From Mesorhizobium sp. LHD-90 (GTDB taxonomy: Bacteria > Pseudomonadota > Alphaproteobacteria > Rhizobiales > Rhizobiaceae), in NCBI RefSeq assembly GCF_030929505.1, contig NZ_JAVFVV010000019.1, forward strand, positions 1 to 64,000: 64,000 nucleotides of DNA, read 5' to 3'. Under the pieces are notes generated by a model. The model did no database searches, had not been told where the DNA came from, and saw nothing but the letters and a program-made list of their open reading frames with translations. Both the position numbers and the translations under genes were made by a program. Positions 25,742-34,800 of the stretch are shown in pieces (the stretch's first letter is position 1; each line of letters begins with the position of its first letter).

Positions 25742-25910
25742 GGCGCCGGGTTGCGTCAACCGGAGGCCTGGAACCGAGTTCGGCGACACGGAAACGGCGT
25801 TGTTCGCTTCTGCGCAAAAACTCCTGGACTTGGTCCGTTTGCCGACGCTTTGAAGCGGTCTGATATGCTCCTGCGACGGGCATCCTGCCCCTCCGCTTTC
25901 GGGGCATCCG

Positions 25911-26819
25911 ATGATCACCAGGCGCGGCTTCTTGAAACTTGTCGGCGGGTCGCTGCTGGCGACGCTGGCGCTGGGCGGCTATGCCTTCGGCGTCGAGCCG
26001 CAGCTTCTGACGCGGGTTAAACGTTACGCGTTGAAGCCGCCAGGCTGGCCGGGCGATCTAAAACTGCGCATCGTGGCGCTCGCCGACATCCATGCCTGCC
26101 GGCCGTGGATGCCGCCCGAACGGATCGAGAGACTGGTGGAACACGCCAACGCGCTGGAACCGGACGTGATCGTGCTGCTCGGCGATTATGTCAGCGGTAC
26201 GTCGCTTGCGACCGACTGGGTCAAGGCGGCCGAATGGGCGCCGCTGCTCGGCGGCTTGAAGGCGCCGCTCGGGGTGCATGCGGTGCTGGGCAACCACGAC
26301 TGGTGGGAGGACCTTGCGGCGCAGAAGGCCGGGCGTGGGCCTACGATTGCCCGCTCGGAACTGGAGAAAGCGGGTGTCCCGGTATTGGAAAACGACGCCA
26401 TCCGCCTGGAGAAAGACGGAAAACCGTTCTGGATCGCCGGGCTGGGCGACCAGCTTGCGCTGCGCCCCGGCAAGCGCTGGGGCCGCAAGGGATTTCGCGG
26501 ATTGGATGATCTGGATGCGACGCTCGAAAAAATCACCGACCGCGCGCCGGCAATCCTGCTGGCGCACGAGCCCGACATCTTTCCGAAAGTGCGGCACCGC
26601 ATCTCGCTGACGCTGTCGGGCCATACCCATGGCGGCCAGGTGCGGCTGCTCGGTTATGCGCCCGTCGTGCCGTCCCGCTTCGGCAACCGCTACGCCTACG
26701 GCCATATCGTCGAGGACGGCCGCCACCTGATCGTCTCCGGCGGGCTGGGATGCAGCATCCTGCCGGTGCGTTTCGGCATGCCGCCGGAAATCGTGCAGAT
26801 CGATCTCGGGGACGCTTGA
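25911..26819 (+). CDS. Metallophosphoesterase with Tat signal
   Basis: This 302-residue calcineurin-like phosphoesterase has metal motifs DIHACRPW near residue 61, GDYVSG near 90, GNHDWWED near 126 and SGHTHGGQV near 237. The N-terminus MITRRGFLKLVGGSLLATLA contains a twin-arginine RRGFLK motif with a hydrophobic stretch, so it is predicted to be Tat-exported to the periplasm. It resembles YkuE/YaeI-type enzymes. The substrate, possibly a lipid or phosphodiester, is unknown. It is convergent with the GH5 gene, 14 bases between stop codons. Confidence 0.9.
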   Translation: MITRRGFLKLVGGSLLATLALGGYAFGVEPQLLTRVKRYALKPPGWPGDLKLRIVALADIHACRPWMPPERIERLVEHANALEPDVIVLLGDYVSGTSLATDWVKAAEWAPLLGGLKAPLGVHAVLGNHDWWEDLAAQKAGRGPTIARSELEKAGVPVLENDAIRLEKDGKPFWIAGLGDQLALRPGKRWGRKGFRGLDDLDATLEKITDRAPAILLAHEPDIFPKVRHRISLTLSGHTHGGQVRLLGYAPVVPSRFGNRYAYGHIVEDGRHLIVSGGLGCSILPVRFGMPPEIVQIDLGDA

Positions 26820-26833
26820 GCCGGCTCGGGTCG

Positions 26834-28075
26834 TCAGGGAAGCTCCTGCACCATGTCGAGCACATTCGGTTCGGCCTTCTTGCCCTCGAACGATTCGACG
26901 ACGCCGAAGGCGCCGCCGTAACTCCAGATCGACCAGGCGTAGCCGTGCTTCTCAGCATTGCCGATCATGTCCTTGTAATAGGCGGCGCGCTGGCCCGGCG
27001 GCGCCACATAGGAGCCCTGCCATTCCTGGCGGATCATGCCGAACTCGCCGAGCAGGATGGTTTCGGGCGGAATGCCGTTCTTCTCGGCCCAGGCGGCAAC
27101 GGTGGCGAACGGCTTGTCCATGACCGCCGACAGTTTTTCCTTCGTATCGATCTCGCCCAAAAGCTCGTCGAGATAGGATTTCATGCCGGCGCGGCCCGAC
27201 CATGGCGCCTCGGCGTCGATGCGTTTCTTGATCGCAGCGACGATCGTGTCCAGCTCCTCGCGCGGCACTGCATAAGGCGGGTAGGGGATGCCCGATACGT
27301 AGCTGATGAAATCGCCCGTCCAGGTCGCGCCCTGATGCGTCAAAAGGAACGGGTCGTAGGCATGGAAACTCCACATCAGATTGTCGTCCGGAAAGGATTT
27401 CGGATCGAGCGCGGCCAGACCCCCGGCGCTGCCCCAGCAGGCGCCGGAAAGCACCAGCGTCAGCCGGGTCGCGGAGGACCGCGCCGCCGCGAACAGCCGG
27501 TGCAGCCTGTCGGCCCAGGCGCGCGCCTCGGCGCCCTCGCATTCGGTGGTCGGCTCGTTCATTAGTTCGAAGGCGACGCGTTCCGGGTCCTCCGCCGCCA
27601 GTGTGCGGGCCATGCGCCGCACCAGCTCGACATAGCGGTCGAACAGGGTGTCGTCGGAAAGCACCTCATTCGTGCCGAGCGAGCGGTTGCCGCCGGCCGG
27701 CACGAGATGCATGTCGACCACCACCTTCAACCCGGCGGTGTTGACCAGCCGCACCGAGTCGCGGACCGAAGCCAAAAGTTCCTCGGTCAGCCCGGCGGAG
27801 CGTTCCGACAGGAAGGGCAGCGGATCGACCGGCATGCGCACGAAATCGAAACCGTCGGCTTTCAAGGCCTCGAGGTCGGCGGCCTTCAAAAACTTCCGCC
27901 ATTCGGGAAAGGGAAGGAGAAGGCTGCCGTCAGCCCATTTTTCTTCTGGCGGCCAAGTGGTCCAAATGTCGAGATTGATGCCGCGCTTGGCCGAAAAACT
28001 CGCGGCCGAGGCCGGCGCGGCGGCGCAGGCGAACAGCGCGGCCGCCAGCAGCCAGGCCTTGAACGGAGAAGTCAT
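26834..28075 (-). CDS. Secreted glycoside hydrolase family 5 (cellulase-like)
   Basis: This 413-residue protein has a signal peptide (AWLLAAALFACAAAPASAAS) and a TIM-barrel GH5 catalytic domain. The acid/base glutamate is visible in FELMNEPTTE and the nucleophile in LLGEFGMI. FSAKRGINLDIWTTW at the mature N-terminus is typical. It would hydrolyse beta-1,4 or beta-1,3 glucans outside the cytoplasm. The start at 28075 is preferred over 28084 because GGATGG precedes it by 6 bases. It is divergent from ybgC with only 61 bp between starts. Confidence 0.87.
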   Translation of the reverse strand: MTSPFKAWLLAAALFACAAAPASAASFSAKRGINLDIWTTWPPEEKWADGSLLLPFPEWRKFLKAADLEALKADGFDFVRMPVDPLPFLSERSAGLTEELLASVRDSVRLVNTAGLKVVVDMHLVPAGGNRSLGTNEVLSDDTLFDRYVELVRRMARTLAAEDPERVAFELMNEPTTECEGAEARAWADRLHRLFAAARSSATRLTLVLSGACWGSAGGLAALDPKSFPDDNLMWSFHAYDPFLLTHQGATWTGDFISYVSGIPYPPYAVPREELDTIVAAIKKRIDAEAPWSGRAGMKSYLDELLGEIDTKEKLSAVMDKPFATVAAWAEKNGIPPETILLGEFGMIRQEWQGSYVAPPGQRAAYYKDMIGNAEKHGYAWSIWSYGGAFGVVESFEGKKAEPNVLDMVQELP

Positions 28076-28136
28076 AAATGCCATCCGGTTTGGTCGCCGC
28101 GATTGGTGTCAGCAAGTCTTGGAAAAGGGAAGCGCG

Positions 28137-28616
28137 ATGGGCGATCATGATGAAGAATCCGCCCTGACCGCGGGCTTGACCGGCATGCTGACCAGCGCTG
28201 GCCACCGGCTGGCGGCGCGTGTCTATTATGCCGACACCGATTTCTCCGGCGTCGTCTACCACGCCCGCTATCTCGAATTTTTGGAACGCGGCCGCTCGGA
28301 TTTTTTGCGCATGGCGGGCGTGCATCACACCGAACTCGCTGATGGAAAGCATGGCGAGCGCATAAGCTGGGTGGTTCGGCGCATGGAGATCGATTTCGTC
28401 GCGCCGGCCCGCATCGACGACATCTTGACGGTGGACACTCGCACCGAAGAAATTTCCGGCGCGCGTATCTTCATGGCGCAGACTCTGTCGCGCAACGGCG
28501 AGATTCTGGTGAGGGCGCGGGTGGAAGCGGCGATCGTCGGCGAGAACGGGCGTCCGAGGCGCTTTCCAAAGGAGTGGCTGCCGGCCTTCATGTCGGAAGC
28601 CGGTGTCGGGAGATAA
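28137..28616 (+). CDS. ybgC: Tol-Pal system acyl-CoA thioesterase YbgC
   Basis: This 159-residue hot-dog-fold thioesterase carries YYADTDFSGVVYHARYLEF near residues 30-48, with the catalytic Asp in the family position. It usually opens the tol-pal operon, with tolQ next. Here a reverse-oriented acyltransferase gene lies in between and tolQ starts about 1 kb later. AAAAGGGAAGCGCG precedes the ATG. The longer frame back to 27648 is antisense to the GH5 gene and is rejected. YbgC acts on acyl-ACP or CoA esters at the inner membrane. Confidence 0.94.
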   Translation: MGDHDEESALTAGLTGMLTSAGHRLAARVYYADTDFSGVVYHARYLEFLERGRSDFLRMAGVHHTELADGKHGERISWVVRRMEIDFVAPARIDDILTVDTRTEEISGARIFMAQTLSRNGEILVRARVEAAIVGENGRPRRFPKEWLPAFMSEAGVGR

Positions 28617-28620
28617 GACC

Positions 28621-29400
28621 TCAGCCTTTCCAGTGGTCCAGTTCTCGTTCGCTGAAGCGCCTTTTCCGCGCGCCGTTCCAAGTTATTCCCTTCTTGATGA
28701 CGCGGGCCGGCGCACCGGCCAGGATCACCCCTTCCTCCTCGAACTGACCATTCACGAACGACATCGCCGCCACGACGCTGTCGGACGGAACGGTAGCGCC
28801 TTTGGTGATTATCGCCCTCAGGCCAACCCAGACATGGTCGCCGATCTGAATTGAAGCAGGTGTGTTCGTGCGCTTGCCGGTCCTGCGGTCGACGACGGAA
28901 TGCGCGTCCGTCGTCCGGATTTCGATCTCGCGCGAGAACATGCACCGCTTGCCGATGCGGACATCGCAATTCTCGGCGCAAAGGATGTAAAGGCCCTTGG
29001 CGCCGGAATTGTCGCCGATGACAACGCTCTGGTCGTTGCCGCTCACGAAGATCTTTCCCTGAAAGGAGCAATCCACCCCGATCAGCACCCTGTTGTTGTC
29101 GCCCGCGAATTCTACCGTACCCTTGAATCGGGAGTCCTTTCCGATCCGAAAGAGGTTGCCGGTTCCGTTGGTCACAACGGCCCACCCTCGCAGGGAGCGC
29201 GCCTGGGATGCATCGAGCCGGCCGCCCCGGCCCATGCGGTTGAATATCGGCCACGACACAACGCGGTTCAGTGCGAACCAAATTGCGGCAAGATTGGTCG
29301 GGACGGTCATGGATTGCATATACTGCAACCGCGATTGGCGTGGGTAGCGATCGACCGTAAATTTTCGTCCGGTTGTGCAGGCATCCTCCAGCGTCGACAT
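28621..29400 (-). CDS. Hexapeptide-repeat acyltransferase (left-handed beta-helix)
   Basis: This 259-residue protein contains hexapeptide turns such as IGKDSRFKGTVEF, VLIGVDCSFQG and IQIGDHVWVGLRAIITKGAT, ending in the CoA-site segment ILAGAPARVIKKGI, as in sugar O-acetyltransferases. The first 30-80 residues are of unclear fold. It runs opposite to the tol genes, filling the gap between ybgC and tolQ with 4 bases between its stop and that of ybgC. A near-match CtrA box lies 25 bases upstream. An alternative start at Met31 exists. Confidence 0.82.
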   Translation of the reverse strand: MSTLEDACTTGRKFTVDRYPRQSRLQYMQSMTVPTNLAAIWFALNRVVSWPIFNRMGRGGRLDASQARSLRGWAVVTNGTGNLFRIGKDSRFKGTVEFAGDNNRVLIGVDCSFQGKIFVSGNDQSVVIGDNSGAKGLYILCAENCDVRIGKRCMFSREIEIRTTDAHSVVDRRTGKRTNTPASIQIGDHVWVGLRAIITKGATVPSDSVVAAMSFVNGQFEEEGVILAGAPARVIKKGITWNGARKRRFSERELDHWKG

Positions 29401-29424
29401 CCAGGCGCCGCGGGCGGTCCGATC

Positions 29425-29439
29425 CTAACATCTCGTTAA
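29425..29439. promoter_or_regulatory. Near-match CtrA box between the acyltransferase gene and tolQ
   Basis: CTAA-CATCTCG-TTAA differs from the full site by one base in one half. It lies 25 bases upstream of the acyltransferase gene and about 197 upstream of tolQ. It could act on either gene or on neither. Confidence 0.35.
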
Positions 29440-29635
29440 CCATAACGGTCCATGAAGGAACTGGTGAAAATCGACGGCGAAGGCCGCCTTCGTTTCACCA
29501 AACTTTGTCTTGAAAAGGCCGCATCGGCACATTTCAGGGCAGGTGCGCCTAGCGCGCCGCGACACGACGGAACGGAATGCTGCCAAGGGGCTGGCCGGGG
29601 GCTGATGCCCGGATCTCTTTAAGGACTGTCTGACG

Positions 29636-30352
29636 ATGGAAAACCTACCTCTCGCCGAGCCAGGCGTGCAGTTGTCAGTTTGGGCGTTGTTCCTGCAAGC
29701 CGGCTGGGTGGTCAAGCTGGTGATGATCGGCCTGCTCGCGGCGTCGATCTGGACCTGGGCGATCGTCGTCGACAAGCTGCTCGCCTATTCGCGTATGCGC
29801 CGTTCGTTGAACCGCTTCGAGCAGGTGTTCTGGTCGGGGCAGTCGCTCGACGATCTCTACCGCACGCTGTCGGAGCGCAAGCCGACCGGCATGGGTTCGA
29901 TCTTCGTGGCCGCCATGCGCGAATGGAAGAAGAGTTTTGAGAAGGGCGCCAAGTCGCCCATCGGATTGCAGAATCGCATCGACAAGGCGATGGATCTTGC
30001 CCTCACCCGCGAGATGGAGCGGCTGGAAGGCCAGCTCGGCTTCCTCGCCACGATCGGCTCGGCCGGTCCGTTCGTCGGCCTGTTCGGCACGGTGGTCGGC
30101 ATCATGACCTCCTTCCAGGCGATCGCCGGCTCGAAGTCGACCAACCTCGCCGTCGTCGCGCCCGGCATCGCCGAGGCGCTGCTCGCCACGGCGATCGGCC
30201 TGCTCGCCGCCATCCCCGCCGTCATCGCCTACAACAAGCTGTCGTCGGACGCCGGTAAGCTGGCTGTGCGCATGGAGGGATTCGCCGACGAGTTCTCGGC
30301 CATACTCTCGCGCCAAATCGATGAAAAAATCCCGCAGCAGCGGGCGGCCTGA
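29636..30352 (+). CDS. tolQ: Tol-Pal system proton channel subunit TolQ
   Basis: This 238-residue inner-membrane protein has three helices, with MIGLLAASIWTWAIVVDKLL (about residues 30-49) and a later pair around FLATIGSAGPFVGLFGTVVGI and EALLATAIGLLAAIPAVIAYN. It pairs with TolR to use the proton gradient for outer-membrane constriction during division. It begins the tolQ-R-A-B-pal run, with tolR 10 bases downstream. The N-terminal GVQLSVWALFLQAGWVVK is typical. Confidence 0.96.
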   Translation: MENLPLAEPGVQLSVWALFLQAGWVVKLVMIGLLAASIWTWAIVVDKLLAYSRMRRSLNRFEQVFWSGQSLDDLYRTLSERKPTGMGSIFVAAMREWKKSFEKGAKSPIGLQNRIDKAMDLALTREMERLEGQLGFLATIGSAGPFVGLFGTVVGIMTSFQAIAGSKSTNLAVVAPGIAEALLATAIGLLAAIPAVIAYNKLSSDAGKLAVRMEGFADEFSAILSRQIDEKIPQQRAA

Positions 30353-30362
30353 GGACTGAACG

Positions 30363-30821
30363 ATGGGAATGTCGGTAGGCGCGGCACGGTCGGGACGCGG
30401 CGGGCGCGGCCACAGGCGGCGAGGGCGCCATCATGGCCTGATGTCGGAAATCAACGTCACGCCCTTCGTGGACGTGATGCTGGTGCTGCTCATCATCTTC
30501 ATGGTGGCAGCACCGCTGCTCACCGTCGGCGTGCCGATCGACCTGCCTGAGACGCAGGCCAAGGCGATGAACGCCGACACGCAGCCGATCACGATTTCGG
30601 TGAACCAGGCCGGCGAGATCCACCTGCAGGAGACGGTGATTCCGATCGACGAGGTGGTGCCGAAGCTGCAGGCGATCGCCAAGACCGGCTATGAGGAGCG
30701 CATCTTCATTCGCGGCGACAAGACCGCTGACTACGGCACCGTCATGAAGGTCATGGCCGAGATCAGCGCCGCCGGTTTCAAGAACATCGGCCTGGTCAGC
30801 CTGCCGGAACAGGGCACCTGA
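30363..30821 (+). CDS. tolR: Tol-Pal system protein TolR
   Basis: This 152-residue ExbD/TolR protein has an Arg/Gly-rich N-terminus, a single helix EINVTPFVDVMLVLLIIFMV (residues 28-47) holding the essential Asp, and a periplasmic domain that ends NIGLVSLPEQGT. A second ATG (codon 27, in LMSEINVTPF) could be an internal start giving the more usual short N-terminus. It is flanked closely by tolQ and tolA (7 bases). Confidence 0.95.
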   Translation: MGMSVGAARSGRGGRGHRRRGRHHGLMSEINVTPFVDVMLVLLIIFMVAAPLLTVGVPIDLPETQAKAMNADTQPITISVNQAGEIHLQETVIPIDEVVPKLQAIAKTGYEERIFIRGDKTADYGTVMKVMAEISAAGFKNIGLVSLPEQGT

Positions 30822-30828
30822 AACGGCA

Positions 30829-32037
30829 ATGAAGGCCGGCCTTACAACATCGGTGGTCCTGCACGCGGCGGTGCTGGGCTTCGGCCTGTTCTCGCTGTCG
30901 GCGCCGGCGCCGCTCGAAGTCGCCGACGTCGAGGCCCTGCCGGTCGACATCGTGCCGCTTTCGGAGATGACGCAGATCCAGGAAGGCGACAAGAAGGCGC
31001 CTATGGCCGAAAAGGCGGCGCCGACGCCGACGGAGCGGCCGGACGTGGTCGAGAACGCTGAGAAGATCGGCGACAACGACATCGACACCGAAAACCCGCC
31101 GACGCCGGACGGCAAGCCCAAGCCGGTGAAGACGGCGGAGGCGGCCGCGCCCGCGCCCACGCCGGTGGCCAAGCCGGCGCTGGAAGACACGCCGAAACCC
31201 AAGGAAGAGCCGAAACCTGTCCCGGCGACAGAACTTGCGCCGGTGCCGGCGCCGCAAGAAGAGGTCAAGCCGGAGCCGGTCAAAGAGCCCGAGCCGAAAC
31301 CCGAACCCGTCAAGCAGCCTGAACCGGCAGTCAAGCCGGAACCCAAACCCGAACCGGTGAAACAGGCGGAGCCGAAACCCGCCGAACAACCGGAGGAGAC
31401 GGTCGCAGCCATCGAACCGGTCAAGCCGGACGCCATCGCCGAGGCGATTGCCGAGGAGAAGCCGGCGCCGGCCGAGGAGAGCGTGCAACTGCCGAGCAGC
31501 GCACCGGCGCCGCAGGCGAAACCGCGCCCGGCGGAGGCGCAGACGGCGAAGGCGAACGAGCGCAAGGCATCGGAAAAGCCGGTCAAGGAAGCTTCATCTA
31601 AGCCGAAATCGGACGACACCGGGTCGATCGAGGATCAGATCAACAGCGTGCTGAACAAGGACAAGGCCAAGGGCGGCGGAGCCAAACGCTCGACGCAGAC
31701 GTCCGCGCTGGGTGGCGAGAAGAACAAGGGCGGCAAACTGTCGAGGGGCGAGGAGGATGCCTTCCTGCGCCAGTTGCAGAATTGCTGGAGCGTGCCCGCC
31801 GGCGCCGAGAATGGAGACAGCCTGACCGCGGTCGTCGCCTTCCAGGTGGACCCGGGTTCGCTGAAAGTCACCGGCCGGCCGCAGGTCGAAACCTCCAGCG
31901 GCAACCGCGCCTTCGACCAGAGCGCGGTTCGCGCCATCATGAAATGCAGCGACCAGGGCCTGCAACTGCCGCTGGGCAAGGAAGACATCTGGTCGGACGT
32001 TGCCATCACCTTCGACCCGCGCGGCATGTATTTCTGA
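30829..32037 (+). CDS. tolA: TolA-like cell envelope integrity protein
   Basis: This 402-residue protein has a single N-terminal helix (LTTSVVLHAAVLGFGLFSL, residues 5-23), a long Pro/Glu/Lys/Ala-rich spacer (about 60-300) with repeated KPEP and EPKPEPVK units, and a C-terminal TonB/TolA fold (about 305-402) that ends FDPRGMYF. It links the TolQR motor to TolB and Pal across the periplasm. Polyproline content makes it a likely EF-P client. The spacer differs from the Ala/Lys helix of enterobacterial TolA. Confidence 0.9.
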   Translation: MKAGLTTSVVLHAAVLGFGLFSLSAPAPLEVADVEALPVDIVPLSEMTQIQEGDKKAPMAEKAAPTPTERPDVVENAEKIGDNDIDTENPPTPDGKPKPVKTAEAAAPAPTPVAKPALEDTPKPKEEPKPVPATELAPVPAPQEEVKPEPVKEPEPKPEPVKQPEPAVKPEPKPEPVKQAEPKPAEQPEETVAAIEPVKPDAIAEAIAEEKPAPAEESVQLPSSAPAPQAKPRPAEAQTAKANERKASEKPVKEASSKPKSDDTGSIEDQINSVLNKDKAKGGGAKRSTQTSALGGEKNKGGKLSRGEEDAFLRQLQNCWSVPAGAENGDSLTAVVAFQVDPGSLKVTGRPQVETSSGNRAFDQSAVRAIMKCSDQGLQLPLGKEDIWSDVAITFDPRGMYF

Positions 32038-32077
32038 GCCGCAGCTAGGCCAAACGGAATGAAGAGGTTTTGTATCG

Positions 32078-33391
32078 ATGCATAAGCTGCTGAGAGCAAT
32101 CGTATCAATCGGTCTGCTGGCCGCCGGCATGCTCGGCGCCTTCGTGCCGGCCGCGCAGGCCCGGCTCGAACTGACGCTGGACAGGGGCGTCGTCGAGCCG
32201 ATGCCGATCGCCATCACCGATTTCCTCGGCCAGGGTCTCGGCGCGGAGATTTCGCAGATCGTCGCCGCCGACCTGCAGCGGTCCGGCCTGTTCGCGCCGA
32301 TCGACAAGGGCGCCTTCATCGAGAAAATCTCGAATCCGGACGCGGTGCCGCGTTTCGACGACTGGAAGGTCATCAACGCGCAGGCGCTGGTGACCGGCCG
32401 CGTCACCCAGGAGGGCGACGGGCGCATCCGCGCCGAGGTCCGGCTCTGGGACACGTTCGCCGGCGAGCAGTTGATCGGCGAGCAGTTCTTTTCCAGCCCA
32501 CAGAATTCGCGCCGCGTCGCCCACATCATCGCCGACGCCATCTATGAAAAGATCACCGGCGAAAAAGGCTATTTCGACACGCGCGTCGTTTTCATCGACG
32601 AGTCCGGCTCCAAGAACGACCGCAAGAAGCGGCTGGCCATCATGGACCAGGACGGCGCCAATGTACGCTATCTGTCGGACGGCCGCGCCATCGCGCTGAC
32701 GCCGCGCTTCTCGCCGACGCGCCAGGAAATCACCTACATGTCCTATGAAAGCGGCCAGCCGCGCGTCTATCTCTTGCAGATCGAGACCGGGCAGCGCGAA
32801 CTCGTGGGCAATTTCCCGGGCATGACCTTTGCGCCGCGCTTCTCGCCGGACGGGCAGAAGGTGATCATGAGTCTGCTGCGCGACGACGGCAATTCCAACA
32901 TCTACGCCATGGACCTGCGCAGCCGCACGACGACCCGGCTGACCGATTCCAATTCGATCGACACCTCGCCCTCCTACTCGCCGGACGGATCGCAGGTCGT
33001 GTTCACCTCGGACCGCGGCGGACAGCCGCAAATCTACGTGATGGGCGCCGACGGCTCGGGCCAGACCCGCATCTCCTTCGGCGGAGGCAGCTATTCGACA
33101 CCGGTGTGGTCGCCGCGCGGCGACCTGATCGCCTTCACCAAGCAGGCCGGCGGCGAGTTCCAGATCGGCGTGATGCGCACCGACGGTTCGGGAGAGCGCA
33201 TCCTGTCGTCGGGCTTCCAGCAGGAAGGGCCGACCTGGGCGCCCAACGGCCGCTACATCATGTTCTTCAAGGAGGCGGCCGGCTCCGGCGGCCCGCGCTT
33301 GTTTTCGATCGACCTCACCGGCCGCAACGAACAGCCGATCCCTACCTCGCATTTTGCGTCCGACCCGGCGTGGTCGCCGCTGCTCGAATAG
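32078..33391 (+). CDS. tolB: Tol-Pal system beta-propeller protein TolB
   Basis: This 437-residue periplasmic protein has a signal peptide ([18 protein letters not shown]), an N-terminal domain (about 30-165) and a six-blade beta-propeller (about 170-430) with recurring [20 protein letters not shown] and [15 protein letters not shown] units. It interacts with Pal and TolA. It lies 40 bases after tolA. A palindromic repeat follows its stop codon within 6 bases, separating it from pal. Confidence 0.97.
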   Translation: MHKLLRAIVSIGLLAAGMLGAFVPAAQARLELTLDRGVVEPMPIAITDFLGQGLGAEISQIVAADLQRSGLFAPIDKGAFIEKISNPDAVPRFDDWKVINAQALVTGRVTQEGDGRIRAEVRLWDTFAGEQLIGEQFFSSPQNSRRVAHIIADAIYEKITGEKGYFDTRVVFIDESGSKNDRKKRLAIMDQDGANVRYLSDGRAIALTPRFSPTRQEITYMSYESGQPRVYLLQIETGQRELVGNFPGMTFAPRFSPDGQKVIMSLLRDDGNSNIYAMDLRSRTTTRLTDSNSIDTSPSYSPDGSQVVFTSDRGGQPQIYVMGADGSGQTRISFGGGSYSTPVWSPRGDLIAFTKQAGGEFQIGVMRTDGSGERILSSGFQQEGPTWAPNGRYIMFFKEAAGSGGPRLFSIDLTGRNEQPIPTSHFASDPAWSPLLE

Positions 33392-33397
33392 AGCCAT

Positions 33398-33463
33398 ATT
33401 GATATTCAGGTGAGGCTGGCCTGCAAATGGCCATTTTCGGCTCAGCCCGACCTGAATCTCAAT
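33398..33463. repeat. Palindromic repeat, short form of the 22564 family
   Basis: Arms 33398-33418 and 33443-33463 are inverted with three mismatches in 21 bases. CTGCAAATGGC, ATTTTCG and GACCTGAATCTCAA are shared with the 135-bp copy at 22564-22698. It lies between tolB and pal. The rest of the gap to 33699 contains two GTTAAC hexamers (33611, 33635) near the likely pal promoter. Confidence 0.75.
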
Positions 33464-33699
33464 ACGCCCCGACCTTCTCAAGAAGACCGACATTTGGTCG
33501 CAACGCGGCGAAGTTTCACTACCTCGCCGCCTTTTCGTCGCATTTCCGCCTAGGGTGCGCGCGACTTCTGGCATGGGCGGCGGGCCGTGGACGGCGGCCT
33601 GAAAGAGAGCGTTAACCATGTCCCTTGAGCGACGGTTAACCCAAACGTGGTTACTCAACGCTCAATGATTTCACTCGAATCCGAACTAAGGAGAGGCGG

Positions 33700-34206
33700 A
33701 TGATGCGCCGCATCGCAAAGCTTACAACCAATCCGGTCATGATTGCGCTGGTCGCGACCCTCGCCATAGCGGGCTGCGCCAACAAGAAGACGCCGAACAA
33801 TGCGGCCGAACTCGGCCTCGGCGCCGGCGCGGCGACGCCTGGCTCGGCGCAGGATTTCACCGTCAATGTCGGCGACCGCATCTTCTTCGACACCGATTCG
33901 TCCGCCATCCGCGCCGACGCCCAGCAGACGCTGACCCGCCAGGCGCAGTGGCTGAACAAGTACAGGCAGTACGCGATTGTCGTGGAAGGCCATGCCGACG
34001 AACGCGGCACGCGCGAGTACAATCTGGCGCTGGGCGCTCGCCGCGCCGCGGCGACGCGCGATTTCCTCATCGCCCGGGGTGTGGCCGGCGGCCGCCTGAA
34101 GACCATCTCCTACGGCAAGGAGCGTCCGGTCGCGGTCTGCGACGACATCTCCTGCTGGTCGCAGAACCGCCGCGCCGTCACCACGCTGAGCGGCGCCGGA
34201 AGCTGA
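33700..34206 (+). CDS. pal: Peptidoglycan-associated lipoprotein Pal
   Basis: This 168-residue lipoprotein has a signal ending in a lipobox (LAIAGC, Cys near residue 26) and an OmpA-like domain (about 55-165) with FFDTDSSAIR, VEGHADERGTREYN and the peptidoglycan-binding NRRAV. It anchors the outer membrane to peptidoglycan and recycles through TolB. The ATG follows AAGGAGAGGCGG. A repeat and about 230 bases separate it from tolB, so it probably has its own promoter. A terminator hairpin follows. Confidence 0.97.
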   Translation: MMRRIAKLTTNPVMIALVATLAIAGCANKKTPNNAAELGLGAGAATPGSAQDFTVNVGDRIFFDTDSSAIRADAQQTLTRQAQWLNKYRQYAIVVEGHADERGTREYNLALGARRAAATRDFLIARGVAGGRLKTISYGKERPVAVCDDISCWSQNRRAVTTLSGAGS

Positions 34207-34235
34207 TTGCCTCTGAACCCGGCTCGACGAACCTG

Positions 34236-34262
34236 CAACGGCGGCCTTCGGGCCGCCGTTTG
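34236..34262 (+). terminator. Terminator after pal
   Basis: Hairpin AACGGCGGC-CTTC-GGGCCGCCGTT lies about 30 bases after the pal stop codon and is followed by a short T-containing stretch. It lies before the small coiled-coil gene, so that gene may be read by partial readthrough or from its own promoter. Confidence 0.65.
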
Positions 34263-34293
34263 CGCTTCCAAGGCAGTGTGGTATGAAAGCCAC

Positions 34294-34644
34294 ATGAGCG
34301 ACGAGCCCGACAATCTCATCCTGCGGATGCTGCGCGATTTGCGCGCGGAGATCGGCGATATGCGATCGGAGATGGCGACCAAACGCGATCTGGTGGGGTT
34401 GGGGGCGGAACTCCGCTCGGAAATGCATTCGCTGCGGGCAGACGTCGCCTCCGACATTGCCACCTTGCAGGCCGAGGACAAGACAACCCGCAAGGAATTG
34501 GGCGACCAGATCGTCGGGTTGCGGCGCGCGGTGATGGAATATCACAGTTCGGTCATCGGCCATGGCGTGCTGATCAGCGAATTGGAAGCCCGGATGCGGC
34601 GCGTCGAGCAGCATCTTGACCTGCCGGCCCTGGACCCGAATTGA
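34294..34644 (+). CDS. Small coiled-coil protein of unknown function
   Basis: This 116-residue acidic and basic helical protein, MSDEPDNLILRMLRDLRAEI, is a predicted coiled coil through residues 8-85 with no signal peptide. Related proteins occur in rhizobia without known function. The ATG at 34294 is preceded only by GAAAG. The frame extends upstream to 34207, but those residues cross the pal terminator. It lies between pal and cpoB, and whether it belongs to the Tol system is unknown. Confidence 0.6.
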   Translation: MSDEPDNLILRMLRDLRAEIGDMRSEMATKRDLVGLGAELRSEMHSLRADVASDIATLQAEDKTTRKELGDQIVGLRRAVMEYHSSVIGHGVLISELEARMRRVEQHLDLPALDPN

Positions 34645-34800
34645 TCCTCGGACGCCCCGGTTCAAAGGCGCCTTGCGCGAAACAAAATTTGGCCGAAGTC
34701 TCGCGGCCTGATAGAAAGCCGATGCGTGCCGCGTCGGAATGCGTATTGCTTCGTTCCTGTGGCTCGCCCAACCGCAGCCTCCAGCAGCCATGAGACGCCC

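Noticed and set aside
33611-33640. GTTAAC pair upstream of pal as a CtrA site
   Set aside because: The half-sites are 18 bases apart instead of the spacing of a full box, so no CtrA call was made.
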